NCBI RefSeq assembly: GCF_002797415.1 | Contig: NZ_KZ454944.1 | Span: 2,498,665-2,562,664 of the forward strand | Length of the DNA stretch: 64,000 nt | DNA from: Bacillus alkalisoli | GTDB lineage: Bacteria; Bacillota; Bacilli; Bacillales; Bacillaceae_I | Reading direction: 5' to 3' | Shown: positions 18,138-27,756 of the stretch, one piece after another | Numbering within the stretch: position 1 is the first letter of the stretch | How the letters are laid out: each line of letters begins with the position of its first letter | Notes under the pieces: generated by a model | What the model was told of the DNA's origin: nothing | What the model saw: only the letters and a program-made list of their open reading frames with translations | Databases searched by the model: none | Translations under genes and position numbers: made by a program

Positions 18138-19076
18138 TTGCATCGTAAATTGAAATGGTTCGCCGTTTGTACGTCAATTGTCATGCTATTTGTTTTAATC
18201 GGGGGAGCATTAGTAACAAAAACAGATTCAGGAGCTGGTTGTGGAGATTCCTGGCCATTATGCCACGGTGAACTAATACCAAGTGAAATAGATTTAGCAT
18301 TAGTGATTGAATTGAGTCACCGTGTTGTTTCTGGTTTGGCTGCTATAATGGTATTAGTCTTAGCGGTTTGGTCATGGAGAGCAATCGGAGAAAAAAGAGA
18401 AACAAAGTTTCTTGCCATTTTATCGTTTATTTTCTTAATTATTCAAGCTTTAATTGGGGCAGCTGCAGTTATGTGGGGCCAGTCATCATTTGTTCTCGCT
18501 CTTCATTTCGGGATATCATTAGTATCCTATGCTTCTGTCTTTCTATTAACGCTTTTGATTTTTGAAGCCGATAAAAAGTTTAACGCTGAGTCTATCATTG
18601 TTGATCGCAGAATGACTTTTCATATCATTGGTATCATTACGTATAGTTATATCGTCGTCTATTCTGGTGCATTAGTGCGTCACGTTGGTGCAAGTCTTGC
18701 TTGTCCATCTTGGCCACTGTGTACAAGAAACGGACTTGGAATCCCTACACAAATGCATGAATGGATACAAATGGGGCACAGAGCCGCAGCAGGATTAATA
18801 TTTATTTGGATTTTGTATGTTGCAGTACTTGCAATAAAACAATATTCTCACCAAAGTGTTATAAAGTGGGGATGGATTATATCTTTGGTTCTTGTTTCTC
18901 TTCAAGTAATAAGCGGAGCTATCATTATTTTCACTAAGTTAAATCTTTTTGTTTCTTTATTACATGCATTAATTATTTCTCTTTTATTTGGAGTTCTAAG
19001 TTATTTATTAATGCTTGTATCTAGAAATAAGTCGAATCGAACGAAAGCAAATAATAACAAAAGTATAGAAATGTAA
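18138..19076 (+). CDS. ctaA: Haem A synthase CtaA
   Basis: 312 residues, eight membrane helices in two four-helix halves. It oxidises the C8 methyl of haem O to a formyl group. The haem ligands ELSHRVVSG and LHFGISLVS in the first half and QMGHRAAAG and LLHALIISL in the second are present, as are the cysteine pairs [13 protein letters not shown] and LACPSWPLC typical of the Bacillus type. The start is TTG 18138, five bases after AGAGGTGA; the GTG at 18129 overlaps that site. Confidence 0.95.
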   Translation: MHRKLKWFAVCTSIVMLFVLIGGALVTKTDSGAGCGDSWPLCHGELIPSEIDLALVIELSHRVVSGLAAIMVLVLAVWSWRAIGEKRETKFLAILSFIFLIIQALIGAAAVMWGQSSFVLALHFGISLVSYASVFLLTLLIFEADKKFNAESIIVDRRMTFHIIGIITYSYIVVYSGALVRHVGASLACPSWPLCTRNGLGIPTQMHEWIQMGHRAAAGLIFIWILYVAVLAIKQYSHQSVIKWGWIISLVLVSLQVISGAIIIFTKLNLFVSLLHALIISLLFGVLSYLLMLVSRNKSNRTKANNNKSIEM

Positions 19077-19118
19077 GATAAGCGCGTAACCAATCAACAG
19101 GTTACGCGCTTATCTTTT
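19077..19118. terminator. Bidirectional terminator, ctaA / pyc
   Basis: Perfect 12-bp stem AAGCGCGTAACC..GGTTACGCGCTT with flanking T-run on the + strand and an opposite A/T stretch. Confidence 0.85.
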
Positions 19119-19134
19119 AAGTTAAAGCCATTAT

Positions 19135-22100
19135 TTATTTTCTTAACTCTATTAATAAGTCTCCAGTAGAAATGGCGTCACCTGAGTTAGCGAAAATTTC
19201 CTGAACTGTGCCTGTATATGGTGCTTGAACAGTCGTTTCCATTTTCATAGCTTCGGTAATCATTAAGTGGTCACCTTTTGTAACTTTTTCTCCTTTTTCT
19301 ACTAAAACTTTAATAACAGTACCTGGCATTGTTGCTCCTATATGTCCTGTATTATTACGATCAATTTTTTGCTTTGTTGTAACCATTGATTTTACATTCT
19401 CGTCTTTGATGATCACTTCACGTGGTTGACCATTTAACTCGAAGTAAACTACTCTCGTTCCATCCTCTTGTGCTTGACCGATTGAAACTAATTTCACAAT
19501 TAACGTTTTCCCTTTTTCAATCTCTATCTCTATCTCTTCTCCAAATCGCATCCCATACAAGAAAGTTGGAGTATCTAAAACGGAAATATTTCCAAACATA
19601 TCATACTTTTCTTGATATTCGAGGAAAACTTTTGGATATAGAGCATAAGAAATCATTTCATGACTTGTTACTTGTCTGTTAAGTGTGTTAAATAGTTTTT
19701 CTTTCACTTCTTCAAAATTAACATCATCTAATAATTCTCCAGGTCTAACCGAGATTGGTACTTTTCCTTTTAAAATTACTTTCTGTAATCTTTCTGGGAA
19801 CCCTCCGTGTGGTTGACCTAAAAAACCTTCGAATAATTCAATAACAGAATCAGGGAAATCTAATGTTTCTCCCTTTTCTAACACATCATGCTCTTTTAAT
19901 TCGTTTTGAACCATAAATAATGCCATATCACCAACTACTTTAGAAGAAGGAGTAACTTTTACAATATCACCAAACATGTCATTAACAGTGCGATACATGT
20001 TTTTAACTTCTTCCCAACGCTCGCCGAGTCCAACTGCTTTTGCTTGCTGCTGTAAGTTGCTATATTGCCCTCCTGGCATTTCGTGTTGATAAATTTCTGT
20101 GTGTGGACTCATCATTCCACTTTCAAAATCTTTATAATATTTCCTGACATCTTCCCAGTATTGTGAAATTTTCTCTAAGGACTCTACATCAATCCTTGGC
20201 TGACGTTCATTTTCTTCTAACGCATAAAATAACGTTGATGCGCTAGGTTGCGAAGTAAGTCCAGACATAGAGCTTGCTGCTACGTCGACAATATCTACAC
20301 CAGCTTCAATAGCTTTCGCATACATATAAATTCCATTTCCACTAGTATCGTGGGTATGAAGATGAATTGGAATATCAATAGAGTCTTTTAATGTTGATAT
20401 TAACTTATAGGCAGCTTGTGGTTTTAATAATCCAGCCATATCTTTAATAGCTAAAATGTGTGCACCAGATTGTTCTAACTCTTTAGCTAAATCTTTATAA
20501 TATGTTAAATCATATTTAGAACGAGTTGGATCGTTAATATCACCAGTATAACAAATAGAGGCTTCTGCGATTTTCCCAGAATCTCTTACAGCATCAATTG
20601 CTAATGTCATTCCTTTAACCCAGTTTAAACTATCAAAAATTCTAAATACATCGATTCCTGCATACGCGGATTTTTCTACAAATTCTTTAATTAAGTTGTC
20701 TGGATAGTTTTTATATCCTACCGCGTTTGAAGCGCGTAATAACATTTGGAATAAAATATTCGGACTTTTTTCACGTAATGTTAATAATCTTTCCCATGGG
20801 TCTTCACTTAAAAAGCGGTACGCTACATCATAAGTTGCTCCACCCCACATTTCCATAGAAAATAGGTTTGGCACTAACTTTGCAGTTGGTTCTGCTATTC
20901 TCATTAAATCATTAGTACGCATACGTGTTGCTAATAAAGATTGGTGTGCATCTCTAAATGTTGTATCGGTTAGAAGAACTTCTTTTTGATCTTTTATCCA
21001 TTTAACAAGTCCATCTGCCCCTTGCTCATCAAGTATTTGTTTTGTTCCGTTCGCAAAGTTGGGGATTGTTTCTACATTTGGCAATCTAGGTTCATCAAAT
21101 ACTGGTTTTTTCTTCTTTTCCACACCAGGAAAACCATTTACAGTTACTGTGCCGATATAGGATAGCATTTTCGTTCCACGGTCTTTCCTTTTAGGAAATA
21201 CAAATAATTCAGGAGTTGTATCAATAAAAGAAGTGTCATATTCTCCATTCATAAACTTCGGATGTTTAACAACGTTTTCTAGGAAAGGAATATTGGTTTT
21301 TATTCCACGAATTCGGAATTCTTTTAGATTTCTTTCCATTTTTGATGCTGCCTTTTCAAAAGTTAGAGCCCATGTTGATAACTTTACTAACAATGAATCA
21401 TAGTAAGGGGTAACAACAGCTCCTTGATAACCGTTACCGGCATCTAATCTAACACCAAAACCTCCGCCTGAGCGATAAACATTAATTTTGCCCGTATCCG
21501 GCATAAACCCATTTAATGGATCTTCTGTTGTAACTCGTGATTGAATAGCAAATCCGTTTATTACTATCTCATCTTGTGATGGAATTCCTATTTCATCACT
21601 AAATAAACAATGCCCTTGGGCAATCATTATTTGGGATTGTACGATATCTACACCTGTGATCATTTCTGTAATAGTGTGCTCTACTTGAATTCTAGGGTTT
21701 ACTTCAATAAAGTAGAATTTTCCATTTGAAACTAAAAATTCTACTGTACCAGCATTTACATAGTTTACATTCTCCATCAAGTTAACGGCTGCTTGACAAA
21801 TATCATCTCTAAGTTGTTCTGATAATGAAACACTTGGAGCAATTTCAACCACTTTTTGATGACGACGTTGAATCGAACAATCTCTTTCATACAAATGAAC
21901 AATATTGCCACTATCATCACCTAATATTTGTACTTCAATATGTTTCGGCTTTTCAATAAGCTTTTCTACATATATTTCATCGTTACCGAATGCTGCTTTA
22001 GCTTCTGATTTGGCACGTTCATACGCTTCTTTTAACTCAGATTTTGTTCGGACAACACGCATCCCTCTACCGCCACCACCGAGTGAAGCTTTAATCATTA

Positions 22101-22572
22101 GCGGATAACCATATGTACTAGCAAAATCCATAATGTCTTCTAAAGAATGAACAGGACCATCACTTCCAGGTATAACTGGTATTCCTGCAAGTTGCGCTTG
22201 AGTTCTAGCTTTTACTTTATCACCGAACATGTTCAAGTGCTCAGAAGTTGGACCAATAAATATTATTCCTTCTTCTTCACATCTTTTAGCAAACTGAATA
22301 TTTTCAGATAAGAACCCGTATCCAGGATGAATGGCATCTACAGCGTTGTTTTTGGCAATAGTAATGATTCCTTCAATGTCTAAATAAGCGTCTATCGGTT
22401 TTTTACCTTCGCCTACTAAATAAGCTTCATCTGCCTTATATCTATGATAGGATCCCATATCTTCTTTAGAATAGATCGCTACTGTTCGAATATTTAATTC
22501 TGTACACGCTCGAAAAACTCTTATTGCGATTTCGCCACGATTGGCAACTAACACCTTGTTTATCTTTTTCAC
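19135..22572 (-). CDS. pyc: Pyruvate carboxylase
   Basis: 1145 residues, the normal length. Converts pyruvate, bicarbonate and ATP to oxaloacetate, refilling the citric acid cycle. Domains in order: biotin carboxylase with ATP-grasp (about 1-450; SLGGGGRGMRVV glycine loop, VEVNPRIQVEHTITE), carboxyltransferase (about 530-800; LLTDTTFRDAHQSLLATR, HLHTHDTSG metal site), PYC regulatory domain, and biotin carrier domain with the biotinylated lysine in TEAMKMET near residue 1112. Monocistronic with terminator shared with ctaA. In Bacillus subtilis ftsW lies directly upstream, but here repeats occupy that place. Confidence 0.98.
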   Translation of the reverse strand: MKKINKVLVANRGEIAIRVFRACTELNIRTVAIYSKEDMGSYHRYKADEAYLVGEGKKPIDAYLDIEGIITIAKNNAVDAIHPGYGFLSENIQFAKRCEEEGIIFIGPTSEHLNMFGDKVKARTQAQLAGIPVIPGSDGPVHSLEDIMDFASTYGYPLMIKASLGGGGRGMRVVRTKSELKEAYERAKSEAKAAFGNDEIYVEKLIEKPKHIEVQILGDDSGNIVHLYERDCSIQRRHQKVVEIAPSVSLSEQLRDDICQAAVNLMENVNYVNAGTVEFLVSNGKFYFIEVNPRIQVEHTITEMITGVDIVQSQIMIAQGHCLFSDEIGIPSQDEIVINGFAIQSRVTTEDPLNGFMPDTGKINVYRSGGGFGVRLDAGNGYQGAVVTPYYDSLLVKLSTWALTFEKAASKMERNLKEFRIRGIKTNIPFLENVVKHPKFMNGEYDTSFIDTTPELFVFPKRKDRGTKMLSYIGTVTVNGFPGVEKKKKPVFDEPRLPNVETIPNFANGTKQILDEQGADGLVKWIKDQKEVLLTDTTFRDAHQSLLATRMRTNDLMRIAEPTAKLVPNLFSMEMWGGATYDVAYRFLSEDPWERLLTLREKSPNILFQMLLRASNAVGYKNYPDNLIKEFVEKSAYAGIDVFRIFDSLNWVKGMTLAIDAVRDSGKIAEASICYTGDINDPTRSKYDLTYYKDLAKELEQSGAHILAIKDMAGLLKPQAAYKLISTLKDSIDIPIHLHTHDTSGNGIYMYAKAIEAGVDIVDVAASSMSGLTSQPSASTLFYALEENERQPRIDVESLEKISQYWEDVRKYYKDFESGMMSPHTEIYQHEMPGGQYSNLQQQAKAVGLGERWEEVKNMYRTVNDMFGDIVKVTPSSKVVGDMALFMVQNELKEHDVLEKGETLDFPDSVIELFEGFLGQPHGGFPERLQKVILKGKVPISVRPGELLDDVNFEEVKEKLFNTLNRQVTSHEMISYALYPKVFLEYQEKYDMFGNISVLDTPTFLYGMRFGEEIEIEIEKGKTLIVKLVSIGQAQEDGTRVVYFELNGQPREVIIKDENVKSMVTTKQKIDRNNTGHIGATMPGTVIKVLVEKGEKVTKGDHLMITEAMKMETTVQAPYTGTVQEIFANSGDAISTGDLLIELRK

Positions 22573-22701
22573 GCCTGTTTCCCCCTTAGCTGATTTACAC
22601 TTAAAGTATACCTTTAATACATGATTCGATTCGCTTTACTAATTTCCTGCTAAATTTAACGTTTTTTGTCTAAGTTAAGTGAATAAATTGGAATTTTCAA
22701 A

Positions 22702-22716
22702 TAATAATCATTATAT
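22702..22716. promoter_or_regulatory. PerR/Fur-type palindrome upstream of pyc
   Basis: TAATAATCATTATAT matches the PerR consensus TTATAATNATTATAA at 12 of 14 fixed positions. It lies about 135 bases before the pyc start. The region is AT-rich, so a chance match is possible. Confidence 0.35.
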
Positions 22717-22837
22717 TAAACTAATATTTAGTGATATGGCAAGTATGTTGCATATACCTTCGGTTATATTCTATAAAAATAGCTCTATTCGTAAAGGATT
22801 GTTGCTTTTATCTTTATTTTAGAAATAAGGTGTATCT

Positions 22838-22946
22838 TCGCTGCAGGCACTGGAATCCTCGAAAATGCTAGCGCACGATGCACATGGATCCCGTGCCTTC
22901 CTGTCCCTCAGCGTGAGACCCCACAGGCAAAACGCGAGGCCACTGA
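22838..22946 (-). repeat. Decayed copy of the GC-rich Bacillus palindromic repeat
   Basis: Read on the - strand it contains GTGGGGTCTCACGC and ends AGTGCCTGCAGCG, the same plan as the copy at 63395-63506 (CTGCGGGGTCTCACC, GTGCCG ends). Base composition is clearly richer in G and C than the flanks. No ORF. Confidence 0.55.
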
Positions 22947-23004
22947 ATTATTTATACTAACGAACAAGACTATCAAGGTTGTTTTAAAAAAATGGTTATT
23001 GGAT

Positions 23005-23300
23005 TTATTTCACTAGACTTATCATAGATACTTTTTTCTGTTTCCTTAGCGAAAGTTTCGTTCATTCGCCTTATCATGCATACTTTTTCCTGTTTTCTTA
23101 GCGAAAGTTTCGTTCATCCGCCTTATGATGGATACATTTTCCCTTTTTTCCTAGAGAAAGTTTCGTTCATCCACCTTATGAGCCTACTTTTTTCCTGTTT
23201 CCCTAGCGAAAGTTCCTTCCATTTGCCTTATGACGCATACTTTTCTCTGTTTCCTTAGCGAAAGTTTAGTTCATTCACCTTATAATAGATACTTCCGCCA
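23005..23300 (+). repeat. Tandem array of about 52-bp units
   Basis: Five to six units of 51-53 bp, each with TAGCGAAAGTTT, then (C)GTTCATNCNCCTTATNATG and a T-rich tail with CCTGTTTNCTTAG. Units differ by 10-25 percent, so the array is old. The motif TTCAT..CCTTATGA recurs in the 52-bp units at 27900 and 47298. The apparent ORF 23076-23258 is a by-product of the repeats. Confidence 0.8.
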
Positions 23301-23405
23301 TTTGATAGAAACCTTTACCTTTTGCAATGTAAATGAACGGATAACATTTTTCTATAGAGAAATCTATTAAAAACAACAAAGTTTACGAAAAGAGCCATAT
23401 AAATA

Positions 23406-23440
23406 AAAAAAATTCATCCATATGTATGGATGAATTTTTT
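23406..23440. terminator. Terminator after ylaN
   Basis: Stem AAAAATTCATCCATA-TGTATGGATGAATTTTT with A- and T-runs on both sides, directly after the ylaN stop codon. Confidence 0.85.
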
Positions 23441-23442
23441 TA

Positions 23443-23724
23443 TTATTTTTTTTCCCAAGCTTCATGTAAGGCAGATAATTCACGTTCTAATTTACCGAGA
23501 ATATCTTTACCTTCTTTACCTGAAAGAAGACCTAATCTTACTGCAAAATCGATTTCCCGTGACAATCCAAACATTTGCGTGTCCAATACTTCTTCATATA
23601 AAGGACATTGAGGCATTGTTAAGTTATCCATTTGCACTTGAATGAGTTTTAATATTTTATCGGCATCAGCTTTCAATAGCGTAACCGCTTTTTCACGATG
23701 ATCGACAATAATTTCGGATGTCAA
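23443..23724 (-). CDS. ylaN: YlaN, iron-responsive partner of Fur
   Basis: 93 residues, the family's standard length (DUF1507). The conserved core [33 protein letters not shown], followed by [15 protein letters not shown], is unmistakable. Recent work in Bacillus and Staphylococcus describes YlaN as a small cytosolic protein that binds iron and relieves Fur repression; it was earlier reported as essential in rich medium. Start is TTG 23724, seven bases after GGAGGG. Confidence 0.93.
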   Translation of the reverse strand: MTSEIIVDHREKAVTLLKADADKILKLIQVQMDNLTMPQCPLYEEVLDTQMFGLSREIDFAVRLGLLSGKEGKDILGKLERELSALHEAWEKK

Positions 23725-23829
23725 AATCGATCCCTCCGTTTAAGAACATATATCTATCCTTAAATTTTATCGTTCTTTTCTCAAAATTGCAAGATTAGGC
23801 TCAATATATTTGTTTATTTTATTACATTT

Positions 23830-24759
23830 TCAAAACATGCTAAGGTCATATCGTTCATTCAAGAGCTCCAATAGCTTTAGTCCAGTGTGGCTATTTCCTA
23901 TCTCGTTTAATGCTGGACCGAAAATCCCTATTCCGAATCTTTTTGGTACGGATCCCATTATCCCTCCAGAAACACCACTTTTTGCGGGTATTCCAATTTT
24001 AATAGCAAACTCACCTGATGCATTGTACATGCCACATGTAACCATAAATGTTTTACATATTCTTGCAACATCTTTCGGAATTATCTGCTCTCCTGTTTCA
24101 ATGTTCTTTCCATCAAAAGCAAATATTGAACCGATTTTCGCTAAATCTAAACAGTTCATTTTTATTGCGCACTGTTTCGTATATACTTCCAAAATTTCTT
24201 CAACATCACCTAAAATGCTACCACCATTTTTCATATAAAAACAAAGGGAACGATTAAGGAATGACGTGTTAAATTCTGAAATAGCTACTTCCTGCGAATA
24301 TGTGACTGATTTAGATCCACATAATTTCCTTACAAATTCTAATAAATAATTTACTCTATCATCTATCGTATCCCCTTTAATCATCGATGTTACTACTAAC
24401 GCTCCTGCATTAATCATCGGATTAAGTGGTTTAGACTTTGATGTTGTTTCTAGTTTAATGATTGAATTAAAAGGGTCTCCAGTTGGCTCCTTCCCAACTT
24501 TATGAAAAACATGCTCAGGTCCATAATCCATTAATACTAAAGCTAAAGAAATAATTTTAGATATACTTTGTAAAGTAAATGTCTTTTCAATATTCCCTGC
24601 TGAAACACATGGTTTATTTGGGAATACAATAGCACATGAAAGATCTTCTGGATTTTCTCTTTGTAAAGCTGGGATATAGTTCGCAACTTTACCTTCTATT
24701 GCTACCTTTTTAGATTCATCTATTAATACTTGAAGTTCTTCACTTGACCTGCAAGGCAT
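23830..24759 (-). CDS. glsA: Glutaminase (GlsA/YlaM)
   Basis: 309 residues. Hydrolyses glutamine to glutamate and ammonia in the cytosol. Serine-dependent glutaminase motifs are present: FTLQSISKIISLALVL (catalytic SxxK near residue 65), NPMINAGALV, TSFLNRSL and the C-terminal SGVSGGIMGSVPKRFGIGIFGP. Same place as ylaM in Bacillus subtilis. GGAGAA precedes ATG 24759; 105 bases lie between it and ylaN. Confidence 0.95.
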   Translation of the reverse strand: MPCRSSEELQVLIDESKKVAIEGKVANYIPALQRENPEDLSCAIVFPNKPCVSAGNIEKTFTLQSISKIISLALVLMDYGPEHVFHKVGKEPTGDPFNSIIKLETTSKSKPLNPMINAGALVVTSMIKGDTIDDRVNYLLEFVRKLCGSKSVTYSQEVAISEFNTSFLNRSLCFYMKNGGSILGDVEEILEVYTKQCAIKMNCLDLAKIGSIFAFDGKNIETGEQIIPKDVARICKTFMVTCGMYNASGEFAIKIGIPAKSGVSGGIMGSVPKRFGIGIFGPALNEIGNSHTGLKLLELLNERYDLSMF

Positions 24760-24931
24760 GTATTTATTCTCCTATTCTTCTTATATTCACATCCATGAGT
24801 AGAAATGTTATGTATTGTTAGAATAACCTTTTTTTTCGTTCTAAAACGTCATTATGAAAAGGTTATTGTGTCATAATAGAAATGTTATGGAAATTTCGAT
24901 ATAATAAGAAAAAATGTAACAGGGGGACAAC

Positions 24932-25432
24932 ATGGAGAACATCATTCATATAGAAGGTAAAGTTAAGTTTACCATCACTTTAGATCCAGGTGTATGGATT
25001 TTTGACGACCGTCGTATTGACTTAGAAAGTTATTTTACGGAAGAAAAAGAAGAGGAAATCTCTGCAATTGAAAAATACACAAAAAATATTTCAAAACATT
25101 GGGATAGAGAGATCACAGAAGGAGCTATTCATCCTCCAACTTTAAAAACAGAAAAAAAGTTTGAAAAAGAAAAAGTATTAACCAGTACTTTTGGAATTAA
25201 ATTGGCACCATTTATTGAAAATGCCGAGCCGTTTGAGAACTCTAGTACAGTTACTTTTGTTAGCAATAATAATGAACAATGTTTTTCAATTAAAGAAGCA
25301 AAAGAAATGATTATGAAGTTTTCAAACAAAGGGAAACCTTTAAAAAGTGACGGACCCGTACATATTATTTATAATAATGGCTCTAATTTGGATAATCCGA
25401 TAAAGGGCGTGCACAAAATAATAATCTCCTAA
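24932..25432 (+). CDS. Conserved hypothetical protein upstream of ylaK
   Basis: 166 residues, acidic and lysine-rich, no signal or membrane segment. It opens with ENIIHIEGKVKFTITLDPGVWIFDDRRIDLESYF, which could be a short beta-domain, followed by a helical acidic part and a C-terminal DGPVHIIYNNGS. I do not recognise the family. GGGGG precedes ATG 24932; it converges on ylaK and shares its terminator. Confidence 0.75.
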   Translation: MENIIHIEGKVKFTITLDPGVWIFDDRRIDLESYFTEEKEEEISAIEKYTKNISKHWDREITEGAIHPPTLKTEKKFEKEKVLTSTFGIKLAPFIENAEPFENSSTVTFVSNNNEQCFSIKEAKEMIMKFSNKGKPLKSDGPVHIIYNNGSNLDNPIKGVHKIIIS

Positions 25433-25437
25433 CACTA

Positions 25438-25493
25438 ATAGGGATGTGTTACTATAATGGTCTTTACCAATATAGACACATCCCTATCTTTTT
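25438..25493. terminator. Bidirectional terminator, gene at 24932 / ylaK
   Basis: Stem ATAGGGATGTGT..ACACATCCCTAT (12 bp, 26-base loop) followed by CTTTTT on the + strand. Confidence 0.7.
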
Positions 25494-25523
25494 CCCGTTC
25501 AACATATTTTATTAAGTTTAACC

Positions 25524-26852
25524 TTATAAAATATCCGCAGCTAGTTTAGCTAATTTGGAACGTTCACCTTTTACTAATCTTATATGTCCTGCCACCCCTT
25601 GATCTTTAAACTTTTCCACTACGTATGTTAATCCATTATTAAATTCATCCAGGTACGGATGGTCAATTTGTTCAGGGTCTCCCATTAAAACAATTTTACT
25701 GCGCTCCCCTACTCTTGTTAAAATCGTTTTCACTTCATGTTTTGTTAAGTTTTGAGCCTCATCAATTATAATAAATTGCTCCGGAATGCTTCTACCACGT
25801 ATATAAGTTAATGCTTCTACTTCAATTGATCCGATTCCTGCTAGGATCGCATCAAGTTCTCCAGGTTTTTTAGTGTTAAATAAATATTCTAAATTATCAT
25901 AAATGGGCTGCATCCAAGGTCTTAATTTCTCTTGTTTTTCTCCTGGTAAATAACCTATGTCTTTTCCAACTGGCACTATTGGTCTTGCTACTAATAGCTT
26001 TTTAAACTTATTAAGGTCTTCTGTTTGCATTAAACCCGCTGCAAGGGCAATTAGCGTTTTACCTGTTCCTGCTTTACCTGTTAATGTTATTAAAGGTATA
26101 TCATCTCTTAGCAACAATTCCAACGCCATCGTTTGTTGAGCATTCCTAGGGCGTATACCCCATATATGATCGAAGTCAAAGATGAGTTTTTTCACTTTAT
26201 TACCTGTTAAATCTGCAACTCCAATGGCTGATGCAGAACTCCCTAATGCATCTTTCATGATGATAAATTGATTAGGATAAAATGGATGATTAACTAATTC
26301 CGATACGGAAATTTCTCCACGTTCATAAAACAAACTTAAAACCTCTGTTGAAACATACATTTCTAAAAATCCCTTATAAATGTGGTCCATTTCCACCACA
26401 CGATCATTTAAAAAATCTTGAGAAGTTAGTCCAATTGCATCCGCTTTTACCCGAACCAACGCATCTTTACTAACCAAAATAACAGGTTTTCCATCTTCTT
26501 TTGTTTGTTCTTCTAGAAATAAGTTTTTTGCAACTGCGAGTATTCTATTATCATTTGTTTTTTCAACAAAGATTTCTTGTAACTCATGAAAACTTCGGTG
26601 ATTTAGTTCAATTCGTATGGAACCACCAGTATGGATTGGTATTTTTTCGTGTAATTTTCCCGTTTGCCTTAATGAATCGATTATTTTAGAAACTTGTCTT
26701 GCATTACGACCTATCTCATCCATATAACGTTTCTTAGAATCCACCTCTTCTAACACAACTGCTGGAATGACAATTTCATTGTCACCAAATTGATAAATGG
26801 AATGTGGGTCTTGTAATAAGACATTTGTGTCTAATACATAAATTTTTTTCAA
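25524..26852 (-). CDS. ylaK: PhoH-family ATPase with N-terminal PIN domain (YlaK)
   Basis: 442 residues. Residues 1-140 are a PIN-like nuclease domain (YVLDTNVLLQDP, then ELNH, TNDNRILAVA, with acidic residues for metal binding); residues about 240-440 are a PhoH ATPase with Walker A TGKAGTGKTLIALA and Walker B FIIIDEAQNL. PIN-PhoH proteins (PhoH2 type) are thought to unwind and cut RNA. Same place as ylaK in Bacillus subtilis, divergent from the ylaJ gene. Confidence 0.94.
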   Translation of the reverse strand: MKKIYVLDTNVLLQDPHSIYQFGDNEIVIPAVVLEEVDSKKRYMDEIGRNARQVSKIIDSLRQTGKLHEKIPIHTGGSIRIELNHRSFHELQEIFVEKTNDNRILAVAKNLFLEEQTKEDGKPVILVSKDALVRVKADAIGLTSQDFLNDRVVEMDHIYKGFLEMYVSTEVLSLFYERGEISVSELVNHPFYPNQFIIMKDALGSSASAIGVADLTGNKVKKLIFDFDHIWGIRPRNAQQTMALELLLRDDIPLITLTGKAGTGKTLIALAAGLMQTEDLNKFKKLLVARPIVPVGKDIGYLPGEKQEKLRPWMQPIYDNLEYLFNTKKPGELDAILAGIGSIEVEALTYIRGRSIPEQFIIIDEAQNLTKHEVKTILTRVGERSKIVLMGDPEQIDHPYLDEFNNGLTYVVEKFKDQGVAGHIRLVKGERSKLAKLAADIL

Positions 26853-27058
26853 CCTTCCGCCTCCTGCTTCTACACTTTTTTCATTTTTTCTCTATTTCGG
26901 AGTGTCACAAGGCGTCCATCCTTTACATGGATGACTTGTAAAGGGGAAAGGACGGACCGTTGATAAAATATATGTCCAAATGAATAAAGATAGAAGAACA
27001 AATAAACAATAATAGAAAAATTGAACTATCTATTTGTTCAATAAAGGAGTGAAACAAC

Positions 27059-27685
27059 ATGAAAAAACAAATAACCATTACACTTTTATTAATAATTTTG
27101 TTACTAACTGGTTGTATGAATCAACCTGATAACGTAGCTAGAAATGAAGAAGATAATCGAATTATTCACGTTAAGGACTCTGCAAACCAACAAGTTGATA
27201 ACAAAACAGGACAAGAAGTATCTCGCCATTTAGTAGAAATTGCCCTTCGTATCCCAAACGTAAATGATGCAACTGCTGTTGTAATTGGCCCTTATGCGGT
27301 TGTTGGAATTGATGTGAATTCTAAACTAGATCGTTCTCGAGTAAGTACCATAAAGTATTCTGTTGCAGAAAGTTTAAAAAAAGATCCGTATGGAGCCAAT
27401 GCTATTATCATTGCGGATGCTGATACGTATGTTCGTCTACAAGAAATGGGGAGAGATATCCAAAGAGGTCGCCCAGTTGCTGGCATATTAGAAGAGCTTG
27501 CTGAAATTGTAGGTAGAGTAATGCCTGAAATACCAATAGACTTAAAAGAACCAGCTGAACCTAACCCTACAGAACAGAACAATCCTCAAATGCCTGAAAA
27601 TGAAGCGAGAGAATTAGAAGAAAAACAACAAGAACAATCCAATCATTATAAAAAAGAAGAACGATATAAAAATGTAGGAAACTGA
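27059..27685 (+). CDS. ylaJ: YhcN/YlaJ family spore lipoprotein
   Basis: 208 residues. Signal peptide with lipobox LLLTGC (Cys19), then the YhcN/YlaJ domain (ALRIPNVNDATAVVIGPYAVVGIDVN.., ADTYVRLQEMGRDIQRGRP) and a charged Pro/Glu/Gln tail. Proteins of this family are made during sporulation and are found in spore membranes, where YlaJ has a role in germination of Bacillus subtilis spores. GGAGTG precedes ATG 27059. The stop TGA coincides with the first bases of a deleted TIR element. Confidence 0.92.
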   Translation: MKKQITITLLLIILLLTGCMNQPDNVARNEEDNRIIHVKDSANQQVDNKTGQEVSRHLVEIALRIPNVNDATAVVIGPYAVVGIDVNSKLDRSRVSTIKYSVAESLKKDPYGANAIIIADADTYVRLQEMGRDIQRGRPVAGILEELAEIVGRVMPEIPIDLKEPAEPNPTEQNNPQMPENEARELEEKQQEQSNHYKKEERYKNVGN

Positions 27686-27740
27686 GTACTGTTCATAATG
27701 ACTTACTACTTTACGAACCCTAGTTATGATATTGATTTAA
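27683..27740 (+). repeat. Dispersed TIR element, internally deleted copy F
   Basis: About 57 bp: left end TGAGTACTGTTCATAATG, the word TACGAACC, and right end TAGTTATGATATTGATTTA. Only the two ends and the ACGAACC word of the family remain. The first TGA is the ylaJ stop codon. Confidence 0.65.
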
Positions 27741-27756
27741 CTAATTTTAAGCAAAA

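Larger units (their letters stand above)
22573..23442. other. 870-base gene-free stretch in the position of ftsW
   Basis: Between pyc and ylaN, where Bacillus subtilis and relatives carry ftsW, there is no coding frame of FtsW type on either strand. The stretch holds a PerR-like site, a decayed GC-rich palindromic repeat (22838-22946), a 52-bp tandem array (23005-23300) and the ylaN terminator (23406-23440). Confidence 0.8.

Noticed and set aside
23076-23258. ORF of 60 residues in the 52-bp array
   Set aside because: It is a by-product of tandem units; unit length is not a multiple of three and the frame lacks a ribosome binding site.
23005-23300. CRISPR array
   Set aside because: Units are contiguous and imperfect with no unique spacers, and no cas gene is present.
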